A stretch of DNA of 64,000 bases from Acidobacteriota bacterium (lineage in GTDB: Bacteria; Acidobacteriota; Terriglobia; Bryobacterales; Bryobacteraceae), in the NCBI GenBank assembly GCA_018268935.1, contig JAFDVS010000059.1, positions 1 to 64,000 on the forward strand. Reading direction: 5' to 3'. The position numbers were made by a program, and so were the translations under genes. The notes beneath the pieces were generated by a model. That model saw only the letters and a program-made list of their open reading frames with translations, made no database searches and was not told where the DNA came from. Of the stretch, positions 1-9,248 are shown one piece after another; position 1 is the stretch's first letter; every line of letters starts with the position of its first letter.

Positions 1-70
1 GGCACGCACGGTTTGAAAGGGGAATTTAGAAACGGGCTGGCGTAAGCTGGTACCGCGCTAATATCTACCA

Positions 71-310
71 ATGAAAACGGCAATCTCAGTGGACGATGCG
101 CTCATGCAACAGGCCGACGAAGCCGCCAGGGACCTGGGACTAAGCCGTAGCCGTTTGATCTCCGATGCCTTACGCGAATACCTCCAGAAGCGCCGTCGAA
201 CGCTGATTACCGAACAATTGGATCGCGTGTATTCGAATGTCCCCAGCGTGACGGAGCGTCGATTGGTCCGCAAGCTGAGAACGAAACTGCCCGCAAAGGA
301 TCAGTGGTGA
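71..310 (+). CDS. Ribbon-helix-helix antitoxin of a MazEF-type pair
   Basis: A 79-residue protein whose first 45 residues have the pattern of a ribbon-helix-helix (CopG/Arc-like) DNA-binding fold: a short beta strand (MKTAISVDDAL) and two helices, the second containing LGLSRSRLISDALREYL. The basic C-terminal part would be the toxin-neutralising segment. The gene overlaps the downstream toxin by 7 nt, since its TGG-TGA end lies inside the toxin's GTG GTG start, so the two are translationally coupled. Antitoxins of this kind usually repress their own promoter, but I see no clear operator in the 70 upstream bases. No strong Shine-Dalgarno precedes the ATG. The function is inferred from family and context. 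Confidence 0.85.
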   Translation: MKTAISVDDALMQQADEAARDLGLSRSRLISDALREYLQKRRRTLITEQLDRVYSNVPSVTERRLVRKLRTKLPAKDQW

Positions 311-657
311 AGGAGATCCGCCAGGGTGACGTCTACTGGCTCGACTTTGGACCTTCTGTCGGTTCAGCGCCGGCCGAGTTGCACCCCTGCGTAGTTGTGC
401 AAAGCGACGTGTTCAATCGCAGCCGCATCGCCACCACCGTGGTATGCCTGATCACCTCCAACTTGGAGCGCGCCGCCGCGCCCGGAAACGTGGCCCTGAA
501 GAAAGGGGATGCGCGCCTCCCGAAGCCCAGCGTGGTGAATGTGTCTCAGGTCGTCACGGTAGATAAAGCCGATCTCCAACAACGAGTGGGACAGATTCCA
601 GGTCCGGCGCTGAAATCCGTACTGGCAGGCTTGAGACTCCTCTTCGAAGGCGAATAG
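304..657 (+). CDS. MazF/PemK-family endoribonuclease toxin
   Basis: A 117-residue protein of normal MazF/PemK length. It starts with the diagnostic RQGDVYWLDFGP strand, has the HPCVVVQSDVFN segment and the conserved VNVSQVVTVDKADL stretch, and ends in the amphipathic GPALKSVLAGLRLLF helix. MazF toxins cleave single-stranded RNA at short motifs and arrest growth when the antitoxin is lost. The start is a GTG overlapping the antitoxin's last codons. The gene appears intact. A second, truncated copy of its last 16 or so codons lies about 390 bp downstream (1038-1085). Confidence 0.9.
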   Translation: MVKEIRQGDVYWLDFGPSVGSAPAELHPCVVVQSDVFNRSRIATTVVCLITSNLERAAAPGNVALKKGDARLPKPSVVNVSQVVTVDKADLQQRVGQIPGPALKSVLAGLRLLFEGE

Positions 658-738
658 CTCTTAGTCCTGAAAGAACCCACACCAATCCTCCACACGAACA
701 GCAACACCAACCGAAAAACCAAAGTCCCCCCAAGCCCT

Positions 739-935
739 CATATCCCCCGCATCCTGCACCTGTTCCCGCTTTCGCTGCAGCGCCACCCGCCGGTACGAAG
801 GAGCCTCCGTCGCCGCCACTCAAAATCAAATGCGGCATCGGTTCCCCAAACTCAGGAATCTGAGCCACAAACCGCAAGCCCTCTTCCGTGGTCAATTCAT
901 TCAGAAGCGGTGCCGGAAGCAGGAGCAATCGTGGC
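739..935 (-). pseudogene. Two-piece remnant of a radical SAM/SPASM gene
   Basis: Bases 739-819 closely match 2316-2398, and 820 to about 935 closely match 2868-2965, both within the intact radical SAM gene at 1987-3096 and in the same orientation. The intervening 470 bp or so of the intact gene are missing, so the two pieces are fused. The remnant carries substitutions throughout and has no usable reading frame. It looks like a decayed second copy from a duplication or from a related incoming element. The 660-738 stretch before it shows nothing I can assign. Confidence 0.75.
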
Positions 936-1037
936 CTAACTCAACCAGGCGGATCTGGAATGGAGAGTCTCGCCGCTGGTTCAGAATCAGCCGAATAGCT
1001 TCCCGCATCTAGCGGTGAGGTATGCATCGCGGTGTAA

Positions 1038-1085
1038 CAGGCCCGGCGCTGAGCTCGTTACTCGCCTGCTTGCGACTCTACTCTC
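1038..1085 (+). pseudogene. 3' tail remnant of a second mazF-like gene
   Basis: Reading + strand from 1038, the peptide GPALSSLLACLRLYS corresponds to the intact toxin's C-terminal GPALKSVLAGLRLLF, and the DNA matches 599-646 with scattered changes. Nothing upstream of it resembles the rest of mazF. Together with the radical SAM remnant just before it, this suggests an old duplication of the toxin/radical SAM neighbourhood that was later deleted down. The bases between about 935 and 1038 contain nothing recognisable. Confidence 0.55.
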
Positions 1086-1103
1086 GTTGGCGATTAGCGC
1101 CGG

Positions 1104-1979
1104 CTAGCGATCGACACACCGCCGCAACAATGGCAATAGCGTGCACTCCGGATTCCGATACCGATCCGACTGCGAGGGCAGTTCGATCACCTGGTCACCG
1201 GCCAACTGCCGGAGTCTCGATCGCAACTGGTCCCCCCATTCACCACCACGCCCAGCCTTCGGATTCGGAGAGATGACATGCAATGCGCTCACCACAACCA
1301 GCGTCTCTCGCGAAGACAACAGCTTCGCTCTCGCATGCCCTGGGAACCAGGAATCCACAACCCCAACCCCCAACGACCATCTCCCATACAACGCCCCGAG
1401 CCTCTCCACGTGAAGCGGCTCCCGCGGCTCCACCCGTATCGCGCGTTCCAACAACTCCTCTGCCAGAAGCGGGTCACTCCATTCAAAGAACACCGCGGCA
1501 TGGTGCAACACCGCGCCACTCTGCCCATCGGCTGCAACATGCTTGAGCCACGCCGCGCGAATCCGATCCCGCCCTTCGATTTCCCCCAGTGCGCCTTCCG
1601 GCTGCGCCCGATTGTGCAGAAATCCCTTCCATTCCGGATGATGTTCAATCATCCAAAGCACATGCTGCAAACGTCTGGGGACATAGCTCTGGCCATGAGC
1701 AATCAGGTATCCCCGGGCACACACGTCCTCCGCATCGCGCACCAATGCCGCCTCCAAGCTGGCAATTTGCTCATCCGATAGCGAATCTGGTCCGGCGTTC
1801 CGCCACAGCGCCGCCGGTCCGTTGTATCCCACCGACTGCGGGCTGCACCCGACTCGAATTCGTGCCGGTACGGCCGGCTTCTCCTCTTTCCGTATCGGTG
1901 CCGCCGATGGTGTTGTCAATTGCGCGCCCATCAATCCGCTCGCCATCAGAATTCCAACCAACACCAAACTCGTGTACAT
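1104..1979 (-). CDS. Secreted protein of unknown function with TPR-like helices
   Basis: A 291-residue protein. The start is placed at the ATG at 1979 because it gives a clean N-terminal signal peptide (MYTSLVLVGILMASGLMGAQ) and lies only 7 nt after the stop of the radical SAM gene; the open frame runs further upstream only as overlap with that gene. The middle is helical with a TPR-like stretch (about residues 175-215, PLLAEELLERAIRVEPREPL). I do not recognise the family. Position suggests co-transcription with the upstream radical SAM enzyme and cytochrome, so it could be an exported partner of one of them, but that is inference. Confidence 0.7.
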   Translation of the reverse strand: MYTSLVLVGILMASGLMGAQLTTPSAAPIRKEEKPAVPARIRVGCSPQSVGYNGPAALWRNAGPDSLSDEQIASLEAALVRDAEDVCARGYLIAHGQSYVPRRLQHVLWMIEHHPEWKGFLHNRAQPEGALGEIEGRDRIRAAWLKHVAADGQSGAVLHHAAVFFEWSDPLLAEELLERAIRVEPREPLHVERLGALYGRWSLGVGVVDSWFPGHARAKLLSSRETLVVVSALHVISPNPKAGRGGEWGDQLRSRLRQLAGDQVIELPSQSDRYRNPECTLLPLLRRCVDR

Positions 1980-1986
1980 TAGGGGC

Positions 1987-3096
1987 TCACCCCCGCGTAA
2001 TCGGCACCAACGGCTCATACGGACAAAACGGATCCTCCGCCAGCGGGTTCCCCGTCGCCCCATACGCCCGCGCCCTCGACCCTCCACACAAAATGTGATA
2101 CTCACAAACCCCGCACCGCCCATCGAACGTCTTCGGATCGTGCAACTGCTTAAACAGCGGCGAATCCCGGTACACATCCACAATCCCATCCGCCCGCACA
2201 TTCCCCGCCGTCACCGGCAAGAAGCCCGCCGGGCAAATATCCCCCGTATTCGACACAAACATGATCCCGTGCCCATCGCGAATTCCGAACGCCCCCGTCG
2301 CCCGGCTCTTCTTCATATCCCCCGCATCCTGCCCTTGCTCCCGCTTCCGTTGCAGCGCCACCCGCCGGTACGAAGGAGCCTCCGTCGTCGCCACAATAAA
2401 CGGCGAATCCTGAGACACATCGTAAATCCACTGCATCAGCTTCTCCCCCTCTTCCGGGCTCAAAGCCGCCAGCACCTTCCCCCGCCCCACCGAAATCAGA
2501 AAGAACAAGCTCCACCGCGCCACCCCATACGGTTTTAACAACTCAAAAATCTGCGGCACATCCCCCGCCGTCTGCTCCGCCACCAGCGTATTCACCTGTA
2601 GCGGCATCTCCAATTCCTGCGCCCACCGCATCGCATTCATCGTCCGCGCAAATGTCCCCGGCACCCCCCGAATCGCATCATGCCGCTCCGCCGTCGATCC
2701 ATCCAAGCTCAACCCCAGCCCATCCACGCCATGCTCTTTCAACTTCACCAGCACATCCCGCGTCAACGCTTCCGTCGCCGCCGGCGTAATGGAAACCCCC
2801 ACCCCCAGCCCGCGCGCATGATCAATCACCTGGTACAGATCCTTCCGCGCCAGTGGATCGCCGCCCGTCAAGATCAAATGCGGCATCGGTTCCCCAAACC
2901 CCGGAATCTGATCGACAAACTTCAACCCCTCTTCCGTCGACAATTCGTTGGGATGTGGTTCCGGCATCGCCTCAGCCCGGCAATGCCGGCAAGCCAGCGC
3001 ACAAGCCTGCGTCATTTCCCAGTAAATGTTCAGCGGCGTCTGACTATAATCCCGCGCACCGTGGCGCGGGCCGCCTCCATGCATTGTGGTAGCCAT
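1987..3096 (-). CDS. Radical SAM/SPASM-domain protein
   Basis: A 369-residue enzyme. The radical SAM cluster motif CALACRHC lies near residues 32-39 and is followed by the glycine-rich LILTGGDPL segment that binds the SAM methionyl group. A C-terminal SPASM-type cysteine region (TGDICPAGF, then CGVCEYHILCGG and a late FCPY) would hold auxiliary Fe-S clusters. The family includes peptide-modifying and heme-pathway (AhbD/NirJ-like) enzymes; the closest recollection is the TIGR04053-like group, so the substrate is unknown. The ATG at 3096 is chosen because the protein then begins as the family usually does, shortly before the NIYWEMTQAC strand. No precursor peptide gene is evident next to it. 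A decayed copy lies at 739-935. Confidence 0.85.
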   Translation of the reverse strand: MATTMHGGGPRHGARDYSQTPLNIYWEMTQACALACRHCRAEAMPEPHPNELSTEEGLKFVDQIPGFGEPMPHLILTGGDPLARKDLYQVIDHARGLGVGVSITPAATEALTRDVLVKLKEHGVDGLGLSLDGSTAERHDAIRGVPGTFARTMNAMRWAQELEMPLQVNTLVAEQTAGDVPQIFELLKPYGVARWSLFFLISVGRGKVLAALSPEEGEKLMQWIYDVSQDSPFIVATTEAPSYRRVALQRKREQGQDAGDMKKSRATGAFGIRDGHGIMFVSNTGDICPAGFLPVTAGNVRADGIVDVYRDSPLFKQLHDPKTFDGRCGVCEYHILCGGSRARAYGATGNPLAEDPFCPYEPLVPITRG

Positions 3097-3275
3097 GCTT
3101 TCACAGTACAATAACCCCGCAGTCGAAGAGGCCACTGGGCTCCTTGAACTGCCACTTCCACCGTCCCCAAGGACCGCCTTACTCTCTCGCTGAGTTCGAA
3201 TCCATCTTGGCGTCCCCACGGTGACAAGGGTCGCTTCGGCATAGCCTGAGTTCGCGAACACCGTATCGCCAAAAG

Positions 3276-4787
3276 CTATAAGGTGCGCAGGAACGCGATG
3301 AGTTGGGTGCGCTCTATGTCCGTCAGCTTCAACCCGAATTCGTGACCTCTTATTGCTCGCGTTGATTGTCCGGGCGGATTGTAGCCCTTCGGCTGATAGT
3401 CTTCGCGCAGACGGGCCGGATCGAACATTTCTTCCAGGCTAGCTGCGGAACCGTCATGGAAATAGTGGCCGCGATACCAAACACCTTTTAGCGACGGCAC
3501 TTTGTAATATCCAGTTCCTTTTCTCGTTTTGAGAGCCAAGCCAGGATCCGTGCCGACTGAGACACGCAGGATGTCCAGGCCCGCCGGAGCGTCTTTGGGC
3601 GGTTCAAAGCCAAGCGCGAGAGTCACCTTGTTATTCGTATACAGCGGCGGCACGTGACAGCCGGCACAGCCTTCGCGGCGAAAAAGTTTCTCGCCTGCTG
3701 CGGTTTCCTCATTCTTTGGATTCGGATTGGCCGGCGGCTCCAAGGATTGCAAATAAAGCGCCAGTGCGTATAACACTTCGTCGGAGCGGCGCATTTTCGG
3801 GTGTTGTGCGCCTTCCGCCAGCATGTCGTGAGGGCCAAATTGAGTCGTCTCGGCGAAACTGACGAGGGCGACATAGCGCATCAGATCACCGATGCCCCGG
3901 TTGAGGTGAGTGGCGGTGTGGTCAATGTACTTCAAGTCTTTGATGCCGATCAGATCCGGAACCTTGGCCGGATACAGCAGGCTGCCGTTCCATCGCGGGA
4001 CGGCGCCGCCACGCGAGTGGGCCACAAGATAGGCCCGATATTCGGCTACGGTGGCCGTCTTGAGCCGTGCGTTTTCGTCATCGGATTTCCATGGCACCCC
4101 ATAGGCGCGATAGAGCCACATGCCCAACGGTTCCTCGCCCATCTGTATGGGGGCGGCTCCGGCAACGTAGTGTAGTTGCGTTTGAACCACGGGGATCAAT
4201 CGCGCCGTGAACGGCAGATTTGGCTTGGTGAAGAAGGACGCACCGGCCACTTCCTTACCATCAGGCAAGTACATCATGTGGCATCCGCTACACGCGGAGA
4301 AGCTTAGCGCGACGCCCTTGGCCGTGGGAACCCAGCGAATCCCGGGAATAGTGCCGTCCTTGGCAATCATCTCGGACTCGCCTTTCCTGGCGATCTCAAT
4401 GACAGCCGGATCGAACGTCCTGAGGTGCAGGTGGTCGACTTCGTTGAACGCTCTACGGCCCGCCTCTAGCCAATCAGCCCGGCTGCGCAGCTTCTGGGTT
4501 TCTAGCATCGGTTTGGGGCCGACCGTTTGCAGCATTTTCCAATATCCCTGAGGCTCCCGGCCCCGCGCATATACGGGATAGGTTCGAGAGTCGTCGACCG
4601 CCTTCGCGTAGTACGCTGCTCCGGAGATGTGCGTTGGCCGAACGTTGATCCCGGCCAAAGGCGTGGCCCAATCCGAGAGCGCCTTCTCATCCCAGACCTT
4701 CGGTATGTTGGGACGATACACCTGCTGAGAATAGAGCGCCGGAATCAGCACGCTTAACGAGCAAAACACAATGCGCAGACCTGACAA
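3276..4787 (-). CDS. Secreted di-heme c-type cytochrome, peroxidase-like
   Basis: A 503-residue exported protein with an N-terminal signal peptide (LRIVFCSLSVLIPALYSQ) and two heme c attachment motifs, CSGCH near residue 168 and CAGCH near residue 376. The C-terminal half (GYYKVPSLKGVWYRGHYFHDGSAASLEEMFDP) has the arrangement typical of the cytochrome c peroxidase/MauG-related superfamily and of the thiol oxidoreductase-like cytochromes common in Acidobacteria. It probably acts in periplasmic electron transfer; the substrate is not evident. The start is a TTG preceded by a well-placed GGGAGG, and no better start exists. It lies 179 nt upstream of the radical SAM gene on the same strand. Confidence 0.85.
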   Translation of the reverse strand: MSGLRIVFCSLSVLIPALYSQQVYRPNIPKVWDEKALSDWATPLAGINVRPTHISGAAYYAKAVDDSRTYPVYARGREPQGYWKMLQTVGPKPMLETQKLRSRADWLEAGRRAFNEVDHLHLRTFDPAVIEIARKGESEMIAKDGTIPGIRWVPTAKGVALSFSACSGCHMMYLPDGKEVAGASFFTKPNLPFTARLIPVVQTQLHYVAGAAPIQMGEEPLGMWLYRAYGVPWKSDDENARLKTATVAEYRAYLVAHSRGGAVPRWNGSLLYPAKVPDLIGIKDLKYIDHTATHLNRGIGDLMRYVALVSFAETTQFGPHDMLAEGAQHPKMRRSDEVLYALALYLQSLEPPANPNPKNEETAAGEKLFRREGCAGCHVPPLYTNNKVTLALGFEPPKDAPAGLDILRVSVGTDPGLALKTRKGTGYYKVPSLKGVWYRGHYFHDGSAASLEEMFDPARLREDYQPKGYNPPGQSTRAIRGHEFGLKLTDIERTQLIAFLRTL

Positions 4788-4902
4788 TGTGGGCCTCCCG
4801 TAGATTGCTATTTTTGCATACGTGGGTTCGGCTCAATCCTATTCTGCGAACTCGTTGAATATGCAGACGAGAGCGTCTATTCAATCCTGGCCGTAGCCGC
4901 AA

Positions 4903-5475
4903 CTACCTTGCTCTCTTGGGCAGCGCTGGCCCCACAACCTCCATCTCGTACTTCTCAAAAAGCGACTTCATGTAGGCAGGGTCCACCGGGACATCTCGTC
5001 GTCTTCTTACCAGTTCGGCGATAAATTCCTCCAAATGGCCTGCCGGTTCTGCCAGCGAGAGGAACCTGACATCGTGTCCGCCGACAGGCTGCCAGGTGTG
5101 GGGGATCATTTTAGGCGCGTAAGCACAGGCGCCTGCCGTCAATCGGATGACCTCGGAGCCGACCTGCACATCGAGCTCACCTTCCAGCACCCAGAACAAC
5201 TCGTTTTCGATGTGATGAACATGGAGGGGCGGACCCGAGTTCCCCGGAGGAACTTCAAACAAGGCAAACTCGCCGCCCGTATCGCGGCCAGAGATTTTCA
5301 GCATGACGTCCCCAGGTCTCGCGCCAGGCAATGTGCCAGGCCTGCCGACCCCTGAATCGACCGTAAAGGAGGGTCGCTTAGATGCAACTGGAGTCTGTCC
5401 CAGAGCAGAGAGAGCGGGCATCGCGGCGACAGCCGCTTGGTGAAACAACTTTCGGCGGATCAGGCTTGTGTTCAT
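4903..5475 (-). CDS. Secreted single-domain cupin
   Basis: A 190-residue protein with a twin-arginine-like N-terminus (IRRKLFHQAAVAAMPALSALG) and a Cupin_2 barrel at about residues 70-135. The metal-binding pattern is visible as PPLHVHHIENELFWVLEGE in motif 1 and PKMIPHTWQPVG in motif 2. Cupins of this type range from dioxygenases to sugar-binding proteins, and nothing here fixes the substrate. AGAAGGAA precedes the ATG. The gene is divergent from the winged-helix regulator at 5607; the 131-bp gap probably holds both promoters. The cytochrome gene follows on the same strand after 115 bp. Confidence 0.8.
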   Translation of the reverse strand: MNTSLIRRKLFHQAAVAAMPALSALGQTPVASKRPSFTVDSGVGRPGTLPGARPGDVMLKISGRDTGGEFALFEVPPGNSGPPLHVHHIENELFWVLEGELDVQVGSEVIRLTAGACAYAPKMIPHTWQPVGGHDVRFLSLAEPAGHLEEFIAELVRRRRDVPVDPAYMKSLFEKYEMEVVGPALPKRAR

Positions 5476-5606
5476 AGATTCCTTCTCAGGCTAAAGCGAT
5501 CCGGTGATTCGAACAATGCCCGCATTGTTCCTTGCATGTGGCGAGAATGTTCCCTGCCTGAGCTTTGGCCCCGGCCCGCGTTATACTTCGTCACGGCTGG
5601 TTGCAT

Positions 5607-7331
5607 ATGGGCAAACCCAACACACCCTCTTCACTGATTCGCTTTGGCAAGTTCGAAGTCGATTTGCAAACCGGCGAACTCCGGCGTGACGGCGCCAGGG
5701 TCCCGCTGCAGCAGCAGCCATTCCAGGTACTCAGCGCGCTGTTGGCCGGTCCAGGGCAGTTCGTCTCGCGCAAGGAACTCCGAGAGCTGATTTGGAAGGA
5801 CGGAACCTTTGTCGATTTCGAGCGAGGCTTGAACAAGGCAATGAACCGGCTGCGCGAGGCTTTGGGCGATCCCGCCGGTGCTCCGAAATTCATCGAAACT
5901 CTGCCGAGACGCGGGTACCGCTTCGTGGCGCCGATCGTGAGGACGACTCAATCCATCGCGGTTCTCCCGTTCCAAAATCTCTCCGGAGACCCCGGCCAGG
6001 AACACTGGGCGGATGGACTGGCGAATGAGTTGATGAGTGGTCTTGGCGGTCTCCCTGGCGTTCGCGTGGTTTCGCGATCATCCACGCTTTACTTCAAAAC
6101 TCATCCGGCGCCAGTGCCAGAAATCGCCATGCGTTTAGGCGCGGATTGGATAGTCGAGGGTTCGGTTTCGATCCGCGCCCGGAAGATCCGGATCGCGGTG
6201 CAACTGGTCCACGCCCGCCAGGATGGCGTCTTATGGGCCACCACTTACCAGGAAGACCTGGACGATGTGTTCACGGTGCAGAACGAGATCGCGCGCGCGA
6301 TTGCGCTGGAGGTCCGGGCACGCATCAGTCTCAGTGAACCCAGGCACCCCGAAGGTCGTGGGGCGCCGAAATCCGCTGCCTATGAGGCTTGTCTGAAGGG
6401 CAGGCACTTTTTGGAGAAGAGGACGGCGGAGGGTCTCGACGCCGCGCTACGTTACTTCCGGCGCGCAGTTGCGCAGCAGGCGGACTATGCTGTTGCGTAT
6501 GCCAGCATGGCTGATTCCTACGTCTTGCAGGGAATTCTCGGGTTAGTTTCTCCTCGTCAGGTTTTCCCCAAAGCGAAATCTGCAGTCGAGAAGGCGCTTG
6601 AACTCGATGGCGGACTCGTAGACGCACAAAAGACACTGGGAAATATTCGCATGCTTTACGATTGGGATTGGTCCGGAGCGGAGAAGGAGTTCGACCGTGC
6701 GATCCAAATTGATCCGGATCACTCGGCGGTCCATCAAGCCTACGGCATTCTACTGACGATTGTGGGGCGCAATCAGGAGGCGGTCGCGGAATTGGAGACT
6801 GCGCGGAATCTGGACCCATTGTCCCTGTCCGCGAACTCCCTGTTGGGATTCGTGCAGATGAGAGCGCGGAACCACGATCAGGCGATTCAAGCGTGCAGGA
6901 GCGCGATTGAACTGCACTCAGACAACCCTTTTGGGCATTGGATCCTGGCGCGGGTTTACGACGCTTGCGGCGAGTTGGACAAAGCTGTGGCCGAGGCCCG
7001 AAAGGCGACGACCTTGTCCAAGGGGAGTCTGCAGTTTGCGTCGCAGCTCGGTTATGCCTGTGCAAGGGCCGGGGATGACGCTTCCGCTCGCCGGATCGTA
7101 AACGATCTGGTGAGCGCATCGAAGAAGAAGTACGTAAGTCCTTACTGGATCGCGACGGTGTATGTGGGCTTGGGGGACAAGGTTCAAGCGTTTGAGTGGT
7201 TGGGAAAGTCTTTGATAGAGAGGTCGGCACGGATGACCGAGCTTTTAGATCCGCCGTTCGACCGCCTGCGCACGGATCGGCGGTTTGAACGGTTGACTCG
7301 TGGGGTCGGACTGCGAACGGGTGGATACTGA
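5607..7331 (+). CDS. OmpR-type winged-helix regulator with TPR tail
   Basis: A 574-residue protein. Residues 1-107 form an OmpR/ToxR-type winged helix (IRFGKFEVDLQTGELRRDG, then GTFVDFERGLNKAMNRLREALGD and a C-terminal RRGYRFVAPI wing). About 110-220 resemble the FlgO/adenylate-cyclase-associated domain (SIAVLPFQNLSGDPGQEHW). The rest is a run of TPR repeats. I see no membrane segment, so unlike CadC it should be cytoplasmic. The ATG at 5607 is chosen because the winged helix begins right after it. The coding strand is G-richer than the neighbours. It is divergent from the cupin gene, which is a plausible target. Confidence 0.85.
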   Translation: MGKPNTPSSLIRFGKFEVDLQTGELRRDGARVPLQQQPFQVLSALLAGPGQFVSRKELRELIWKDGTFVDFERGLNKAMNRLREALGDPAGAPKFIETLPRRGYRFVAPIVRTTQSIAVLPFQNLSGDPGQEHWADGLANELMSGLGGLPGVRVVSRSSTLYFKTHPAPVPEIAMRLGADWIVEGSVSIRARKIRIAVQLVHARQDGVLWATTYQEDLDDVFTVQNEIARAIALEVRARISLSEPRHPEGRGAPKSAAYEACLKGRHFLEKRTAEGLDAALRYFRRAVAQQADYAVAYASMADSYVLQGILGLVSPRQVFPKAKSAVEKALELDGGLVDAQKTLGNIRMLYDWDWSGAEKEFDRAIQIDPDHSAVHQAYGILLTIVGRNQEAVAELETARNLDPLSLSANSLLGFVQMRARNHDQAIQACRSAIELHSDNPFGHWILARVYDACGELDKAVAEARKATTLSKGSLQFASQLGYACARAGDDASARRIVNDLVSASKKKYVSPYWIATVYVGLGDKVQAFEWLGKSLIERSARMTELLDPPFDRLRTDRRFERLTRGVGLRTGGY

Positions 7332-7569
7332 TTCGGCTGGGGTGAGTCGCAACACTCATATCCGGAACGTGGTCGACATCTCTTTGATCGGCTCCCACAG
7401 CTCTCGATAGAACCGGCAAGAGAGTGTCGATACGGATGATCACCAGGCTTGCCGGCCGGGCTAGGCTGCTTTGCCCCGAAGCCGAAGCCGGCATCATTGG
7501 CGGCGCGCTGCAACGGCGGCCAAGACGGTTGACAGCACCTTGCCGGAACATCAGCAAGCGCGGCTGCAC

Positions 7570-7746
7570 ATGGCAGCATTAAGGAAGCTCACCCACCAAA
7601 TGAGCAAAGCCGATCCATCCGAACTTCCAAGCCTGGCTTTCCTGATCAAAGCTCATGTGGATATTGCCATCGAGGACATTCTCGCTGCACTGCAACGAAT
7701 GAACTCTCCGCTGTCCGAAAACCTAGCCACCAGACTCGTGAAATAA
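7570..7746 (+). CDS. Possible small protein in a 430-bp gap
   Basis: The region 7332-7761 between the regulator and the convergent hydrolase has no large gene. A 58-codon frame here encodes a helical peptide (MAALRKLTHQMSKADPSELP, then AHVDIAIEDILAAL) whose composition looks protein-like rather than random. It could be a real small gene or the tail of a decayed one, since the frame stays open upstream for another 33 codons with less convincing sequence. No ribosome-binding site is obvious and I do not recognise the family. The rest of the gap (7332-7560) shows nothing I can assign. Confidence 0.3.
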   Translation: MAALRKLTHQMSKADPSELPSLAFLIKAHVDIAIEDILAALQRMNSPLSENLATRLVK

Positions 7747-7761
7747 CCAAACGGCCTGACA

Positions 7762-9075
7762 TCAATATGGCCAGGGCGCTGGCGCGAAGGAATTGTCGAA
7801 TCCAAGCGCCTCCGGAAATGCCCATGCGCCCGGCGGCTTCCCGCTATCCAGCCAGCCCTCCATGGCGGCCAAACCTGCCAGCAATTGGTCCGAGGTGAAC
7901 GCGCAGTGACCAAGCCCGGCCACGTAGGCCTGCACCAGGTACTGCAGGCAATTCGCAGCTTCTACGGTCTGCCGGTAGGCGTTCTCGTTGCGAATATCGG
8001 CCAGCGTGTCCAGGGTCGTGTGTAGAGTCAGCACCGGCTTGGCCAGTGTTCCGTGCACGTCGCCAAAGCGCGCCAGGTAATCTCGCGCACGCGGGCTCGC
8101 GTAGGTGTTCGTTTGCGCATTCATCTTCTCCAGCAGCGCATTTGCCTCCACACCCAGCCCCGCCAGATAACTCTTTTCCTCGGGTGTCAGCCAATACTGG
8201 TGATCGAGATTTTGCGCCACCGGGCCGCTGGCCCACAACTGGGCGTTGGAGCGCTGCCAGGTGGACAGAAACATCCGCAGATAGAAGCCGGGGGCGCCCA
8301 GACCTGGATCGGTTTTCCAGAAAGCATCGGATGCAAGCCCGTTCACCAGCCGGATAAACTCCCAGCCCCCGCGGTTGCTTCCATCCGCTTTCGGCCAGTC
8401 CACCAGAGGATTGATGTCGCTGGCGAAATTCAGTCCAGGCTTCAAATTCCCCACAGGCCCCCAGGCTTCATCTCGCCAACCGAACACCACCGCGTAAGCA
8501 AGATTGAAGTCCAGATTTGTATCCTGTCGTCGAGGTTCACCCGCCGCGGGAGGACACATGGCAATGGCGCCATCAAAGCTCCTCGGGAAGTCTTCCATCA
8601 ATCGCAGAGCGGTCAAACCGCCTAGCGAAGAGCCCCACACAATAACCCGTTTGGGCTGACCAACCATCGCGCGAAAATAGGCCGTCAAGGCCACGATATC
8701 CTGGACGGCGGCCTTCAACTGCCAATCCGTGTCCGCCACACCCGATCCGGCCAATGCATAGCCCCGCGAGAGCAGCGTCTCTTCCAGCGATGTATCCGAA
8801 GGAGGAAGCACCGGCGGCGCCAATCGCGGTACCGGCGGCGCCGGCCCGGTCTTGGTCCCCGGAATGAAAACCAATAGCGTTCCGTTCCAGTTGCCGGGCA
8901 CACGCAATTTGAACTTCGCCCCGTCCAGCGTGTCCACCACCTCATAGGGCAAGCTAACCCGTGGCGTGTCGGCAGGCAACGCCTGCGCGCGAACCACCGG
9001 CCCGGTCCCCGCTGCCATCAGCAGAGCGGCTAACCCGGTGATCGCCGCCCGTGCGGCCGATTCCATAGTATTCAT
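7762..9075 (-). CDS. Secreted alpha/beta hydrolase
   Basis: A 437-residue exported protein. The ATG at 9075 is preceded by GAAAGGAA and gives a signal peptide (AAITGLAALLMAAGTGPVVRAQA). The fold has the nucleophile elbow WGSSLGG, an acid candidate in the TLHTTLDTLADIRNE strand turn, and a late histidine in AGLGHCAFTSDQL, so the triad looks complete. An oxyanion segment VFIPGTKTG and an extended cap region fit large periplasmic carboxylic-ester hydrolases. The substrate is unknown. The gene is convergent with the 5607 regulator and divergent from the HTH/propeller gene at 9249. Confidence 0.8.
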   Translation of the reverse strand: MNTMESAARAAITGLAALLMAAGTGPVVRAQALPADTPRVSLPYEVVDTLDGAKFKLRVPGNWNGTLLVFIPGTKTGPAPPVPRLAPPVLPPSDTSLEETLLSRGYALAGSGVADTDWQLKAAVQDIVALTAYFRAMVGQPKRVIVWGSSLGGLTALRLMEDFPRSFDGAIAMCPPAAGEPRRQDTNLDFNLAYAVVFGWRDEAWGPVGNLKPGLNFASDINPLVDWPKADGSNRGGWEFIRLVNGLASDAFWKTDPGLGAPGFYLRMFLSTWQRSNAQLWASGPVAQNLDHQYWLTPEEKSYLAGLGVEANALLEKMNAQTNTYASPRARDYLARFGDVHGTLAKPVLTLHTTLDTLADIRNENAYRQTVEAANCLQYLVQAYVAGLGHCAFTSDQLLAGLAAMEGWLDSGKPPGAWAFPEALGFDNSFAPAPWPY

Positions 9076-9248
9076 AACGAGATTCCTTTCTGCATCAATC
9101 GCCGGCATCCCACGCCGGCCATCATCAGCATGGCCCCGAATCCTCCGTTGCGGCAGTGGCATACCGCCTCACGCCATCAACCGCCCCGAATTGCCACTCC
9201 GCCGGTGCGCCGGATGTATAATCCCGAATAGGCTGACCTAAGGACACA

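Noticed and set aside
6331..7569. Minus-strand open frame opposite the TPR regulator
   Set aside because: Ser/Pro/Arg-rich composition, and the opposite strand has regular TPR repeats.
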